DNA of 44,049 nt from Bacillota bacterium (GTDB lineage Bacteria > Bacillota > Clostridia > Peptostreptococcales > Anaerovoracaceae), in contig JARBUO010000007.1 in assembly GCA_029239605.1 (NCBI GenBank), positions 1-44,049 of the forward strand, written 5' to 3'. Under the pieces are notes generated by a model that was not told where the DNA came from, searched no databases, and saw only the letters and a program-made list of their open reading frames with translations. Shown here one piece after another: positions 1 to 7,098 of this stretch (position 1 is its first letter; each line of letters starts with the position of its first letter). Position numbers and translations under genes: made by a program.

Positions 1-1
1 A

Positions 2-199
2 TTGTCCTTTTTTACCACATATCTAAGCGGACGGGGACTGGATTTCCTGACGGTGCAAGGTCACAGCGATGTAATGCCTTCCATGATCCTGGGGGCTGTA
101 ATCGCCACTGCTTTTTTAGGCGGCGTTCCTGTTGGTCCGCTGATAACAAGCGGGCTTTTGGTTCTTGTGATCAAAATCGTTGAAGTTTTTAAAGGTTAA
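2..199 (+). CDS. C-terminal fragment of an integral membrane protein (cut by left edge)
   Basis: The reading frame is open to the window edge, so this is the tail of a longer gene and the TTG at base 2 should not be read as its start. The 65 visible residues are hydrophobic: one segment around residues 28-40 and a second around 45-61, ending in a short basic tail (KIVEVFKG). This is what the last one or two membrane helices of a transporter look like. I do not recognise the family from so little. Its position beside a lysine fermentation cluster makes an amino-acid permease possible, but that is inference from context only. It converges on kal, with a strong hairpin between the two. Confidence 0.5.
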   Translation: MSFFTTYLSGRGLDFLTVQGHSDVMPSMILGAVIATAFLGGVPVGPLITSGLLVLVIKIVEVFKG

Positions 200-270
200 A
201 ACACTACTATGCAAAACATGTTGTACGCCATCGAAAGGGGATACGGCAAATTACAGAAGAAGGATGAAAA

Positions 271-309
271 GCAGAAGCCCGGGATCTCTCATGAGACCCG
301 GGCTTCTGC
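271..309 (-). terminator. Intrinsic terminator downstream of kal
   Basis: A 13-bp perfect stem (GCAGAAGCCCGGG at 271-283, its complement at 297-309) is topped by a second palindrome, TCTCATGAGA at 287-296. Read on the minus strand the stem is followed by TTTTC, so it terminates kal transcription. On the plus strand there is no U-tract, so its effect on the converging membrane-protein gene is uncertain. Confidence 0.75.
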
Positions 310-337
310 CGATGGGAAAACTATGTCAAATGTATCC

Positions 338-727
338 TTATTTTCTCTTTGATTCTTTCGGTGTTACGCAGATGCCTTCCGCCCTGCAGACAACGATGGG
401 TTCTTCAAGAAAATCTGCAGCGGAAGGGCTGATGTCAGGCCTTGCTGCAACAACTTTCCTCGCTTCGAATCTCATTTTTCTGGATGTATTTCCCACTTCA
501 TAAATTTCTCCGTAAGCTTCGATATAATCGCCTGCAAACGTAGGTGCCAGAAACTGGATGTCGGTATACTTCAGGAACAGTCCTTCGTCACCGTCGATCT
601 TAATTAAAAGCTCTGTTGCAACGTCTCCGAAAAGATGTACCATATGAGCGCCGTCAACCAGGCTTCCGCCGTAATGCGCATCCTTATGAGACATTCTCAG
701 TCGGATGGTGGAAGTTATTTTTTCCAT
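338..727 (-). CDS. kal: 3-aminobutyryl-CoA ammonia-lyase (Kal)
   Basis: A 129-residue single-domain hotdog-fold protein. In lysine fermentation Kal removes ammonia from L-3-aminobutyryl-CoA to give crotonyl-CoA, which then goes to butyryl-CoA. The conserved opening (residues 6-32, [13 protein letters not shown] then [18 protein letters not shown]) and the [17 protein letters not shown] stretch around residues 59-75 match what I know of clostridial Kal proteins, and the length is normal. ATG at 727 is preceded by GAGGAG. It is transcribed away from the sigma54 activator gene and has its own -24/-12 promoter at 785-801, so it should be co-induced with the kdd-kam operon although it is on the other strand. 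The strong hairpin at 271-309 ends the transcript. Confidence 0.88.
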   Translation of the reverse strand: MEKITSTIRLRMSHKDAHYGGSLVDGAHMVHLFGDVATELLIKIDGDEGLFLKYTDIQFLAPTFAGDYIEAYGEIYEVGNTSRKMRFEARKVVAARPDISPSAADFLEEPIVVCRAEGICVTPKESKRK

Positions 728-784
728 CTCAATTCTCCTCTTTGATTTTACAGTATAATGTTATTTTATCCTAAAAAAATAATT

Positions 785-801
785 TGCAAATAATGTGCCA
801 A
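785..801 (-). promoter_or_regulatory. Sigma54 (-24/-12) promoter of kal
   Basis: On the minus strand the sequence is TTGGCACATTATTTGCA. It has the GG of the -24 element (798-799) exactly 12 bases before the GC of the -12 element (786-787), and matches the consensus TGGCAC-N5-TTGCW at every conserved position. Transcription should start near 774, about 45 bases upstream of the kal ATG. The neighbouring gene encodes a sigma54 activator, which is the obvious partner. Confidence 0.85.
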
Positions 802-826
802 TCAGTTATCCTTGTATTAAGCAGGT

Positions 827-837
827 ATCGAACCGAT
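827..837. promoter_or_regulatory. Candidate activator site upstream of kal
   Basis: ATCGAACCGAT is a short dyad (ATCG/CGAT). Read on the minus strand it contains GGTTCGA, which recurs upstream of the kdd sigma54 promoter at 3221-3227. Sharing between the two sigma54 promoters suggests a binding site for the activator. It sits only about 30 bp behind the -24 element, closer than most enhancer sites, so this is tentative. Confidence 0.35.
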
Positions 838-840
838 TTT

Positions 841-866
841 GCATCGCCATCCCTGCAGGGTGATGC
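841..866 (+). other. Imperfect hairpin in the leader of the sigma54 activator gene
   Basis: GCATC at 841-845 pairs with GATGC at 862-866, with a G-U and two G-C pairs continuing inward. The tip contains the palindrome CCCTGCAGGG (851-860). It lies just upstream of the ribosome binding site (881-886). It could be an RNA stem or a protein site; nothing in the sequence decides between these. Confidence 0.3.
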
Positions 867-895
867 GAAAAGATCATGAGAGGAGGAGCGTTATC

Positions 896-2977
896 ATGAC
901 AGAAAATTGCTATGGGGTCAAGCGCGTCATTGAACCGAAGCACGTGCTGTCTACATCCGCATGGAAGGTGGATAATAATCGGGAAATACACCCAAATGAA
1001 ATGCGGGTATCTATCAAAAAACTCCACCTGGAAAGCACAAGCTTTAAGCAGATTTGCATTGAATCAAACAATAATCTTGATCGAATTAAGGATAGAATTA
1101 TAGATATCGTCATCAAAAGAGGAAAGCTTCACAACCCGGTAACAGATACAGGGGGGCTGCTTTATGGGACTGTGGAAAAAATCGGTGAGGAGTACGATAA
1201 TCAGTATGGGCTAAACGTGGGTGATGAAATCATCTGCAATGCTTCACTGGCGGCCATTCCTCTCTATATCAGCCGTATCACCAAGATCGATATGGCTTAC
1301 AACCAAGTTGACGCAGAAGGATATGCCATTCTTTTCAACGAATTTCCTATCGTCAGGAAACCGGAAGGGGTCCCCATCAACCTGTTGTTGTTTGCATTTG
1401 ATGAGTCGGGGACAATGTACACTGTAAACAGCTGTGCTAAAGATAAAAAGAATTTTTTGATTGTGGGAAGCAATCTGCTCACAAACACCTTATACGGGTA
1501 TGCCATCCGAAATGTTGCAGGCCCTGATGCGCGGATTGTATGTCTGCTGGACAGCAAATCTGACGTAATGGTCAAGGGGAAAAGCATTGAACTGCTGCTG
1601 AACAATGTCTTCACAGAAATTTATTATGTCAATATTTTAAAACCGATGGAGTGTCTGGAAAGTCTGCAGATGGACTCAATGTTTGACCTTAGCGTAAACT
1701 GTGCGGATATCCCGGGAGCAGAAACCATCAATATTCTTGCCACAAAATCCGGCGGGACGGTTTGCTTCGCAAACCTGATCAATAACTATAATATTGCGCT
1801 GTATTTGACAGAAGCTATTTCAAGGCAGCTGGACATCCGCTGTGCTGTGGGGTATCTGAAGGAGTACGACGAGTTTGACATTAAAATTGTACAGGGACTG
1901 GCACCGTTCCTGGAACGCGCAGTGGTTACTGAGATGAAGGTTGAGGATGACATTGCTTATCCGCTGGGGAGAATGAGAAAGGGATTTGAATTATCAGGCT
2001 ATCGCAAGAGTCTTGTAGAAGATTTCATCTGTGAGAGCAGAGCCATGGCAATCGTTGTAGATGAAATTCTTAGCGTGGCAAAATACGACTGTAATGTTCT
2101 GATCACAGGAGATACGGGTGTCGGAAAAGAAAAGGTCGCGTCCATTATACAAAAAAACAGCAACCGCAGAATGCAGCCTTTTATCAAGATTAATTGCGCT
2201 GCCATTTCAGATAATCTCATTGAGTCAGAATTCTTTGGCTATGAAAAGGGATCTTTTACGGGAGCCAGTGCCACCGGGAAAAAAGGGTATTTTGAATTGG
2301 CAGACAACGGGATCATCTTCCTTGATGAAATTGGAGAGCTTCCGCCCGATTTGCAGGCGAAACTTTTACGCGTTATTCAGGACGGCGAGTTTTATCGTGT
2401 GGGCGGTACGGAACCCATCAAGACAAACGTCAGAATCATCTCCGCAACGAACCGGGATTTGGAAAAACTCATTGAAGAAAAAAAATTCAGAAGAGATCTC
2501 TATTACAGGCTTAACGTATTTCCTATCAGAGTTCCGGATCTTGATGAGAGAAAGGCTGAGATACCAGCTCTGGTGGAATACTTTATGGGGAAATACACAG
2601 AGAAGTTCGGAATGAAGCGAACCATTGCCGAAGATGCGCTGGCCTATTTAAAAGAATGCAGCTGGCCCGGGAATATCAGAGAGCTGGAGAATGTAGTGCA
2701 GAGGCTGTTGATCTCGTGCAAGGGAGAGGTGATCACCGTTCTTGATGTTATGAAAGAGCTTCATGCAGACCTGTTTGACAAGATTAACGTAAATTATGAT
2801 GAACCGGCGTTTGAAGATGCGGAGAAAATCAATCTGGATGATATGGTGAACAACTTTGAAAAGAACATCATTCAGTATGCCTGTGAAAAGCACGGCTCTA
2901 CCAGAAAGGCTGCCAAGGCAATCGGAATCAGTCAAACCCAGCTGGTGAGAAAGAAAAATAAGTATAACATACTTTAA
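896..2977 (+). CDS. Sigma54-dependent activator with a Kdd-like sensor domain
   Basis: This 693-residue enhancer-binding protein should open complexes at the sigma54 promoters of kal and kdd. ATG 896 is chosen because AGGAGG lies 9 bases upstream; the frame extends 19 codons further without a ribosome site. Residues 1-345 align end to end with Kdd, the enzyme encoded next: shared landmarks include RVI-PK-VL near residue 10, NPVT-x-GG-L near 80-89, LNVGDEI near 106-112 and AILF near 144. Where Kdd has the glycine-rich loop GGGGKSG (190-196), this protein has GSNLLTN (191-197). The AAA+ domain carries Walker A GDTGVGKE (405-412), the sigma54-contact loop GSFTGA (452-457), Walker B IIFLDEIG (473-480) and GNIRELEN (592-599). 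A Fis-type HTH ends the protein (about 655-690). No receiver, GAF or PAS domain is present. I infer that it senses a pathway intermediate such as 3,5-diaminohexanoate or its oxo product. Confidence 0.9.
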   Translation: MTENCYGVKRVIEPKHVLSTSAWKVDNNREIHPNEMRVSIKKLHLESTSFKQICIESNNNLDRIKDRIIDIVIKRGKLHNPVTDTGGLLYGTVEKIGEEYDNQYGLNVGDEIICNASLAAIPLYISRITKIDMAYNQVDAEGYAILFNEFPIVRKPEGVPINLLLFAFDESGTMYTVNSCAKDKKNFLIVGSNLLTNTLYGYAIRNVAGPDARIVCLLDSKSDVMVKGKSIELLLNNVFTEIYYVNILKPMECLESLQMDSMFDLSVNCADIPGAETINILATKSGGTVCFANLINNYNIALYLTEAISRQLDIRCAVGYLKEYDEFDIKIVQGLAPFLERAVVTEMKVEDDIAYPLGRMRKGFELSGYRKSLVEDFICESRAMAIVVDEILSVAKYDCNVLITGDTGVGKEKVASIIQKNSNRRMQPFIKINCAAISDNLIESEFFGYEKGSFTGASATGKKGYFELADNGIIFLDEIGELPPDLQAKLLRVIQDGEFYRVGGTEPIKTNVRIISATNRDLEKLIEEKKFRRDLYYRLNVFPIRVPDLDERKAEIPALVEYFMGKYTEKFGMKRTIAEDALAYLKECSWPGNIRELENVVQRLLISCKGEVITVLDVMKELHADLFDKINVNYDEPAFEDAEKINLDDMVNNFEKNIIQYACEKHGSTRKAAKAIGISQTQLVRKKNKYNIL

Positions 2978-3176
2978 TCAATCAGCAACATTCAAATGAC
3001 ATGGAGTCAATTTCATGTTTTCGTGAAACCTAACGCTTGTTGTCTGGGACAACGCTCCATGTGTGAGCAGATATAATGGATGGAATGCATTCATAAGGAC
3101 AAACTATAAAGTGAGTCCGGTTGAAAATGTGTTCCATTCTTTTTTTATCGTATAAGAAATATCGTTTTGCGAGGCT

Positions 3177-3228
3177 GAACCAATATTGGTTCGGACAATG
3201 ATTCGAAATTTTGCATAAATGGTTCGAA
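3177..3228 (+). promoter_or_regulatory. Candidate upstream activator sites of the kdd promoter
   Basis: GAACCAATATTGGTTC at 3177-3192 is a perfect 16-bp palindrome. TTCGAA follows at 3202-3207 and again at 3223-3228, 21 bp (two helical turns) apart; the last lies in GGTTCGAATGG. The half-site GGTTC occurs at 3188 and 3221, 33 bp (about three turns) apart. The block ends about 40 bp before the -24 element, a position suited to an enhancer-binding protein. The GGTTCGA core also occurs upstream of kal. Confidence 0.5.
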
Positions 3229-3264
3229 TGGAATTTAAACCTTGGATTTTTCAACGTAGGTTGA

Positions 3265-3281
3265 TTGGCACACAAATTGCT
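3265..3281 (+). promoter_or_regulatory. Sigma54 (-24/-12) promoter of kdd and the kam operon
   Basis: TTGGCACACAAATTGCT matches the consensus TGGCAC-N5-TTGCW at all conserved positions, with the -24 GG (3267-3268) and -12 GC (3279-3280) exactly 12 bases apart. Transcription should begin near 3292, leaving a leader of about 60 bases before the kdd ATG at 3354. Confidence 0.88.
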
Positions 3282-3353
3282 ATAAATATATGCATACTAT
3301 CAAATTCAAAGAAATGATTTTTATTAACTTTATTTAATCTAGGAGGAAACACA

Positions 3354-4385
3354 ATGAAAAAAGGATGCCCATTCGGTACACACAGAGTAATCTCGCCAAA
3401 GGGAGTATTGCCGCAGCCGGCTGACGTCATCGACAATACGATGGAAATTTACGATAACGAAGTTCTGATTGATGTGCAGACTCTGAACGTTGACTCAGCA
3501 AGCTTCACTCAGATAGAAAGACAGGCAAACGGAGACGTTGAAGAAATCAAGAAAATTATGATGGGAATCGTTGCCAAGGCAGGAAAGCATAAGAATCCGG
3601 TAACGGGTTCCGGCGGAATGCTTATCGGAACGATCAAGGAAGTTGGACCTGCTTACGTAGGTGACCTGAAAGTGGGAGACAAGATTGCTACATTAGTATC
3701 TCTTTCACTGACCCCTCTTGTAATTGAAGAAATTCTTGCCGTAAGACCTGACATTGACCAGGTAGACATTAAAGGACAGGCAATCCTGTTCCAGAGTGGA
3801 ATCTATGCGGTATTGCCTAAGGATCTGCCTGAAACACTGGCTCTTTCCGTTCTTGACGTTGCAGGAGCACCTGCTCAGACTGCAAAACTGGTTAAGTCCG
3901 GTGATACAGTAGTTGTAATCGGCGGCGGCGGAAAATCCGGACTGCTTTGCCTGTACGAAGCAAAGAAGAGAGCTGGCGTAACCGGTAAGGTTATCTGCAT
4001 CGGCGGAAGCGAAAAGAGCACTGACAGAGCAAGAAAACTCGGCCTGGCAGATGAATATTTTGCAGCAGATGCAACAGATGCGCTTGCAATCTACAATAAG
4101 ATTTATGAACTGACCGATGGAAAACTTGCAGACGTGGTAATCAACTGCGTAAATATTGAAAACACAGAAATGGCTAGTATCCTTGCATGTAAAGATGACG
4201 GAACCGTATACTTCTTCAGCATGGCAACCAGCTTCACAAAAGCTGCTCTCGGTGCAGAAGGCGTAGGAAAAGACGTCAACATGATCGTAGGAAACGGATA
4301 TTGCAAAGGTCACGCAGCAATTTCCCTCCAGGTGCTGAGAGAGTGTGCACCTTTAAAAGAACTGTTTGCTGAGATGTACGCATAA
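3354..4385 (+). CDS. kdd: L-erythro-3,5-diaminohexanoate dehydrogenase (Kdd)
   Basis: This 343-residue NAD(P)-dependent dehydrogenase oxidatively deaminates 3,5-diaminohexanoate to 5-amino-3-oxohexanoate, the third step of lysine fermentation. The N-terminal half carries the conserved opening CPFGTHRVISPKGVLPQ (5-21) and KNPVTGSGGMLIGT (80-93). A Rossmann segment follows with VVVIGGGGKSG at 186-196. ATG 3354 follows AGGAGG at a good distance. It is the first gene behind a near-perfect sigma54 promoter. The sensor domain of the upstream activator is a paralogue that keeps the fold but loses the glycine-rich loop seen here. Codon use is strongly biased toward a few codons, as expected for an abundant catabolic enzyme. 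Confidence 0.92.
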   Translation: MKKGCPFGTHRVISPKGVLPQPADVIDNTMEIYDNEVLIDVQTLNVDSASFTQIERQANGDVEEIKKIMMGIVAKAGKHKNPVTGSGGMLIGTIKEVGPAYVGDLKVGDKIATLVSLSLTPLVIEEILAVRPDIDQVDIKGQAILFQSGIYAVLPKDLPETLALSVLDVAGAPAQTAKLVKSGDTVVVIGGGGKSGLLCLYEAKKRAGVTGKVICIGGSEKSTDRARKLGLADEYFAADATDALAIYNKIYELTDGKLADVVINCVNIENTEMASILACKDDGTVYFFSMATSFTKAALGAEGVGKDVNMIVGNGYCKGHAAISLQVLRECAPLKELFAEMYA

Positions 4386-4449
4386 AGCCAAGCTTGTTAA
4401 ATTTGCGGATCGCCGCGTTGCGGTGCTTAATAGAATTGAATGGGTGATT

Positions 4450-4474
4450 GTAATAACGGACGTAGTGTTATTAC
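4450..4474 (+). other. Hairpin between kdd and kamA (first)
   Basis: A perfect 8-bp inverted repeat, GTAATAAC (4450-4457) and GTTATTAC (4467-4474), with a 9-base loop. No T-tract follows it directly. It is one of four consecutive inverted repeats in the 272-bp kdd-kamA gap. Confidence 0.5.
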
Positions 4475-4497
4475 GACCGTCGTTGGTTTAATAATAG

Positions 4498-4513
4498 GCT
4501 TACATAGGTAAGC
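4498..4513 (+). other. Hairpin between kdd and kamA (second)
   Basis: GCTTAC (4498-4503) and GTAAGC (4508-4513) form a 6-bp stem with an ATAG loop. It is followed by a T-rich but interrupted stretch (GTTTGATTTGAGTTTATTT), so partial termination or an mRNA processing or stability role is possible. Confidence 0.4.
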
Positions 4514-4554
4514 GTTTGATTTGAGTTTATTTAATCTAAGAGCTGAACGAAAAA

Positions 4555-4626
4555 GGACTTGGCGGGAGAAATCGCATAGCGGATGCGGTTTCCCTGCATA
4601 AGTCCGCCTTGCATTTTGGCAGGCGG
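4555..4626 (+). promoter_or_regulatory. Structured leader of kamA with overlapping stems
   Basis: Outer arms GGACTT (4555-4560) and AAGTCC (4600-4605) enclose a long imperfect hairpin, GGGAGAAATCGCAT (4564-4577) against ATGCGGTTTCCC (4583-4594). A second hairpin, CCGCCTTGC (4604-4612) against GCAGGCGG (4619-4626), shares bases 4604-4605 with the outer arm. The two folds therefore compete at their boundary. The block ends about 30 bases before the kamA ATG. No known riboswitch class was recognised. Attenuation, translation control or RNA processing are all possible. Confidence 0.45.
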
Positions 4627-4657
4627 GCAAAAAGAAAGGAAAGAAGGGAAAACTGCA

Positions 4658-5917
4658 ATGTCAGAAAGAAGAAATTGGAAAGAGATCGAAGCTTGGAAAA
4701 ATGTTTCCGATGCAGAATGGAATGACTGGAAATGGCAGGTTGCCAACAGAATCACCTCCGTTGAGCAGCTGAAAAAGATCATCAACCTGACACCTCAGGA
4801 AGAACATGACATTAACGAAACGCTGAAAAGCTTCCGTCTTGGAATTACACCATACTATGCATCCTTGATGGACGCAGATGATCCGAGATGTCCTGTAAGA
4901 ATGCAGGCGGTTCCTATTATTTCGGAAACCCATAGAAGTGATGCCGATATGCTTGATCCGCTGCATGAGGATGAAGATTCTCCCGCACCGGGACTGACCC
5001 ACAGATATCCTGACAGAGTATTGCTTCTGATTACAGACCAGTGCTCCATGTACTGCAGACACTGCACCAGAAGAAGACTTGCAGGAGAAAAAGACGGCGC
5101 AAGAAGCATGGATGATATCAATAAGTGCATCGCCTACATCAAGAAATCTCCTCAGGTCAGGGACGTACTCCTCTCCGGCGGAGACTGTCTGCTGGTGGAT
5201 GATGACGTGCTGGAATACATCATCAGCGAACTGAGAAAGATTCCTCATGTTGAAATCGTCAGACTGGGATCAAGAACTCCTGTGGTTATGCCGCAGAGAA
5301 TCACAGATGATTTGGTCAATATGCTGAAGAAGTACCATCCGATCTGGCTGAACACGCACTTCAACCATATCAAGGAAATTACACCGGAAGCAATCGAAGC
5401 ATTAAAGAAGCTTGCTGATGCCGGAATTCCTCTTGGAAACCAGTCCGTACTGCTCAGAGGAGTGAATGACTGTCCTCACATCATGAGAGATCTGGTTCAC
5501 GCTCTGGTCAGAAACAGAGTAAGACCTTACTATATTTATCAATGCGATCTTTCCCTGGGAATCGAGCATTTCAGAACTTCTGTTGCCAAGGGAATTGAAA
5601 TCATTGAAGGTTTGAGAGGCCACACCTCCGGATATGCAGTTCCAACCTTTGTTGTAGATGCTCCCGGCGGCGGCGGAAAGATTCCGGTAATGCCACAGTA
5701 CATCATTTCTCAGTCACCTGACAAGGTAATTCTGAGAAACTACGAAGGCGTAATCACAACCTACACCGAACCTACGGATCTGCCGAAGATTGAATGTAAC
5801 TGTGATTACTGCACCGGAAAGAAAAAATATCATTATGAAGGCGTCGCAGGACTGCTTCAGGGTGAGAGGATGTCCATGGAGCCGCAGGAACTTCTGCGTC
5901 ACCAGAGAAACAAATAA
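4658..5917 (+). CDS. kamA: L-lysine 2,3-aminomutase (radical SAM, PLP)
   Basis: This 419-residue enzyme converts L-lysine to L-beta-lysine, the first step of the pathway, using S-adenosylmethionine, a [4Fe-4S] cluster and pyridoxal phosphate. The radical SAM motif C-x3-C-x2-C is at Cys129, Cys133 and Cys136. The PLP-binding Lys lies in PGGGGK at Lys341. These positions are all four higher than those I recall for the Clostridium subterminale enzyme (416 aa), a consistent offset. The Cys cluster CNCDYC near the C terminus fits the family's zinc site. The start at 4658 gives MSERRNWKEI, follows AAGAAGGG and matches the family length; the frame runs 25 codons further upstream without support. It sits in the kdd-kam operon behind a structured leader. 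Confidence 0.95.
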   Translation: MSERRNWKEIEAWKNVSDAEWNDWKWQVANRITSVEQLKKIINLTPQEEHDINETLKSFRLGITPYYASLMDADDPRCPVRMQAVPIISETHRSDADMLDPLHEDEDSPAPGLTHRYPDRVLLLITDQCSMYCRHCTRRRLAGEKDGARSMDDINKCIAYIKKSPQVRDVLLSGGDCLLVDDDVLEYIISELRKIPHVEIVRLGSRTPVVMPQRITDDLVNMLKKYHPIWLNTHFNHIKEITPEAIEALKKLADAGIPLGNQSVLLRGVNDCPHIMRDLVHALVRNRVRPYYIYQCDLSLGIEHFRTSVAKGIEIIEGLRGHTSGYAVPTFVVDAPGGGGKIPVMPQYIISQSPDKVILRNYEGVITTYTEPTDLPKIECNCDYCTGKKKYHYEGVAGLLQGERMSMEPQELLRHQRNK

Positions 5918-5929
5918 ATCAATAAAGAT

Positions 5930-6033
5930 ATGCATCTGTCTGATTTTCCCCAAAAGAGGACCCGGCCGCATGTGGTGTAAACCAGGTATGCATGTGGAAC
6001 CGGGCAGCTGACGGGAATCTCCGGCAGATGCAT
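5930..6033 (+). other. Candidate structured RNA between kamA and kamB
   Basis: A 9-bp closing stem, ATGCATCTG (5930-5938) and CAGATGCAT (6025-6033), encloses three nested or adjacent helices: CCCGG (5961-5965) with CCGGG (6000-6004), TGGT-GTAA-ACCA (5973-5984), and CGG-GAATCT-CCG (6012-6023). GCATGTGG is also directly repeated (5968-5975, 5990-5997). The whole resembles a multi-branch RNA domain about 104 bases long, ending about 25 bases before kamB. It lacks the B12-box signature of cobalamin riboswitches, so I do not assign it to that class. Confidence 0.45.
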
Positions 6034-6057
6034 CTGTTGCGTTTAATGGAGATGAAA

Positions 6058-7098
6058 ATGGGTCTACTAAGCCAATTGAAGCAGAAATACAAAACCCTGT
6101 CCATCGTTGGAATGGCGAAGAATGCGGGGAAGACAACAGCATTAAACTATTTGATCGAAGAAGCGATGGATGAAGGTGTTGTCCTGGGGATCACATCCAC
6201 CGGCAGAGATGGCGAAAGTACCGACCTTGTGACGGGAACAGACAAACCCAGAGTTTTTCTTGATGCAGGTACCATCGTATCCGTGCCGGTGAAACTCTAT
6301 GAACTTGCTGATGCAGGCCTGGAAATTCTCAGTATGACCAACTATTCCACTGCACTCGGTCAGATTATGATCTGCCGTGTCGCAGAAAGTGGTTATGTTC
6401 AAATCGCAGGACCCGTGAACACGAGGGATCATAAAAAAATGTGTGAGGAAATGCTTGCATTTGGGGCAGAACTGATTCTCATTGACGGAGCCATTGACCG
6501 TAAATCCATTGCGGCGCCTGACACTTCAGACGCTATCATTCTGGCAACGGGTGCTGTTCTCTCAAGAAGCATCAAGAAGGTAGTAGAGGAAACTGCTCAT
6601 ATTGTTGGCCTCTATCAGCTTCCCGTTCTGGAAGACGGAGACGCGAAAAGTCTTATTATAAAAAATCAGGATAAAGAAAAGATCATGCTGGTGAAAGGAA
6701 GCCGGCTTGTGGTTTTGGATCTGAAAACCGGTCTGGCAGCAGGAAAATACCTGGATGAAGCCATCGATGAGGAAACGGACTACATATATATTCCGGGAGC
6801 CCTGACCAAGAGTGTGATTTCAGAAATCCATCCGTCTAAAATGAAAACAGTGGAATTCATTCTAAAGGACCCGACGAAAATCTTTATCGAGGCATCTTTG
6901 TGGCAGCAATTGCGCAAGAAAGGATTTACCGTAAGGGTGCTTGAAAATATTAAAGTAGCCGCTCTGACGGTCAATCCCTACTCGCCGTCAGGCTATGCGT
7001 TTGAGCATGAGCTGCTGCTGCGGGAGATGAGAAATGCTGCGCTGGGGGTTCCGGTGATCGATGTCAAGCTGGGAGGTGTGTTCTATGAGGTTATCTAA
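6058..7098 (+). CDS. kamB: Lysine 5,6-aminomutase reactivase subunit KamB (P-loop protein)
   Basis: A 346-residue protein with an N-terminal P-loop, GMAKNAGKTT (18-27), and a possible Walker B-like strand around ILIDGAID. It occupies the kamB place between kamA and the mutase genes in lysine fermentation clusters, and its family is annotated as part of a two-protein system that reactivates the B12-dependent lysine 5,6-aminomutase. ATG 6058 is chosen because GGAG lies 6 bases upstream; in-frame ATGs at 6046 and 6052 lack spacing. Its end overlaps kamC by 14 bases, indicating translational coupling and fitting a fixed ratio of the two partners. The biochemical detail of reactivation is not visible in the sequence. 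Confidence 0.8.
   Translation: MGLLSQLKQKYKTLSIVGMAKNAGKTTALNYLIEEAMDEGVVLGITSTGRDGESTDLVTGTDKPRVFLDAGTIVSVPVKLYELADAGLEILSMTNYSTALGQIMICRVAESGYVQIAGPVNTRDHKKMCEEMLAFGAELILIDGAIDRKSIAAPDTSDAIILATGAVLSRSIKKVVEETAHIVGLYQLPVLEDGDAKSLIIKNQDKEKIMLVKGSRLVVLDLKTGLAAGKYLDEAIDEETDYIYIPGALTKSVISEIHPSKMKTVEFILKDPTKIFIEASLWQQLRKKGFTVRVLENIKVAALTVNPYSPSGYAFEHELLLREMRNAALGVPVIDVKLGGVFYEVI

Larger units (their letters stand above)
2978..3353 (+). other. Regulatory gap between the activator gene and kdd
   Basis: This 376-bp non-coding stretch holds the kdd sigma54 promoter (3265-3281), candidate activator sites (3177-3228), and two further dyads. One is GTTGTC-TGG-GACAAC at 3039-3053. The other is the perfect palindrome GAATGCATTC at 3083-3092. 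No T-tract follows either dyad, so neither looks like a terminator for the activator gene. No ORF here has a credible ribosome site or recognisable product. Confidence 0.6.

Noticed and set aside
180-503. 107-residue ORF antisense to kal
   Set aside because: It crosses the kal terminator hairpin and overlaps a well-supported gene on the other strand; no ribosome site.
3221-3231. GGTTCGAATGG, which looks like a tRNA T-loop
   Set aside because: No acceptor stem, anticodon arm or CCA-side pairing fits around it; it is better read as an activator half-site.
4421-4432. CGGTGCTTAATA after kdd, repeated at 15876-15887 after the MFS gene
   Set aside because: Only 12 bp is shared, without clear structure; too short to call a repeat family from two copies.
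5930-6033. Cobalamin riboswitch before kamB
   Set aside because: There is GGTGTAAACC-like sequence but no B12-box or the expected order of conserved segments.
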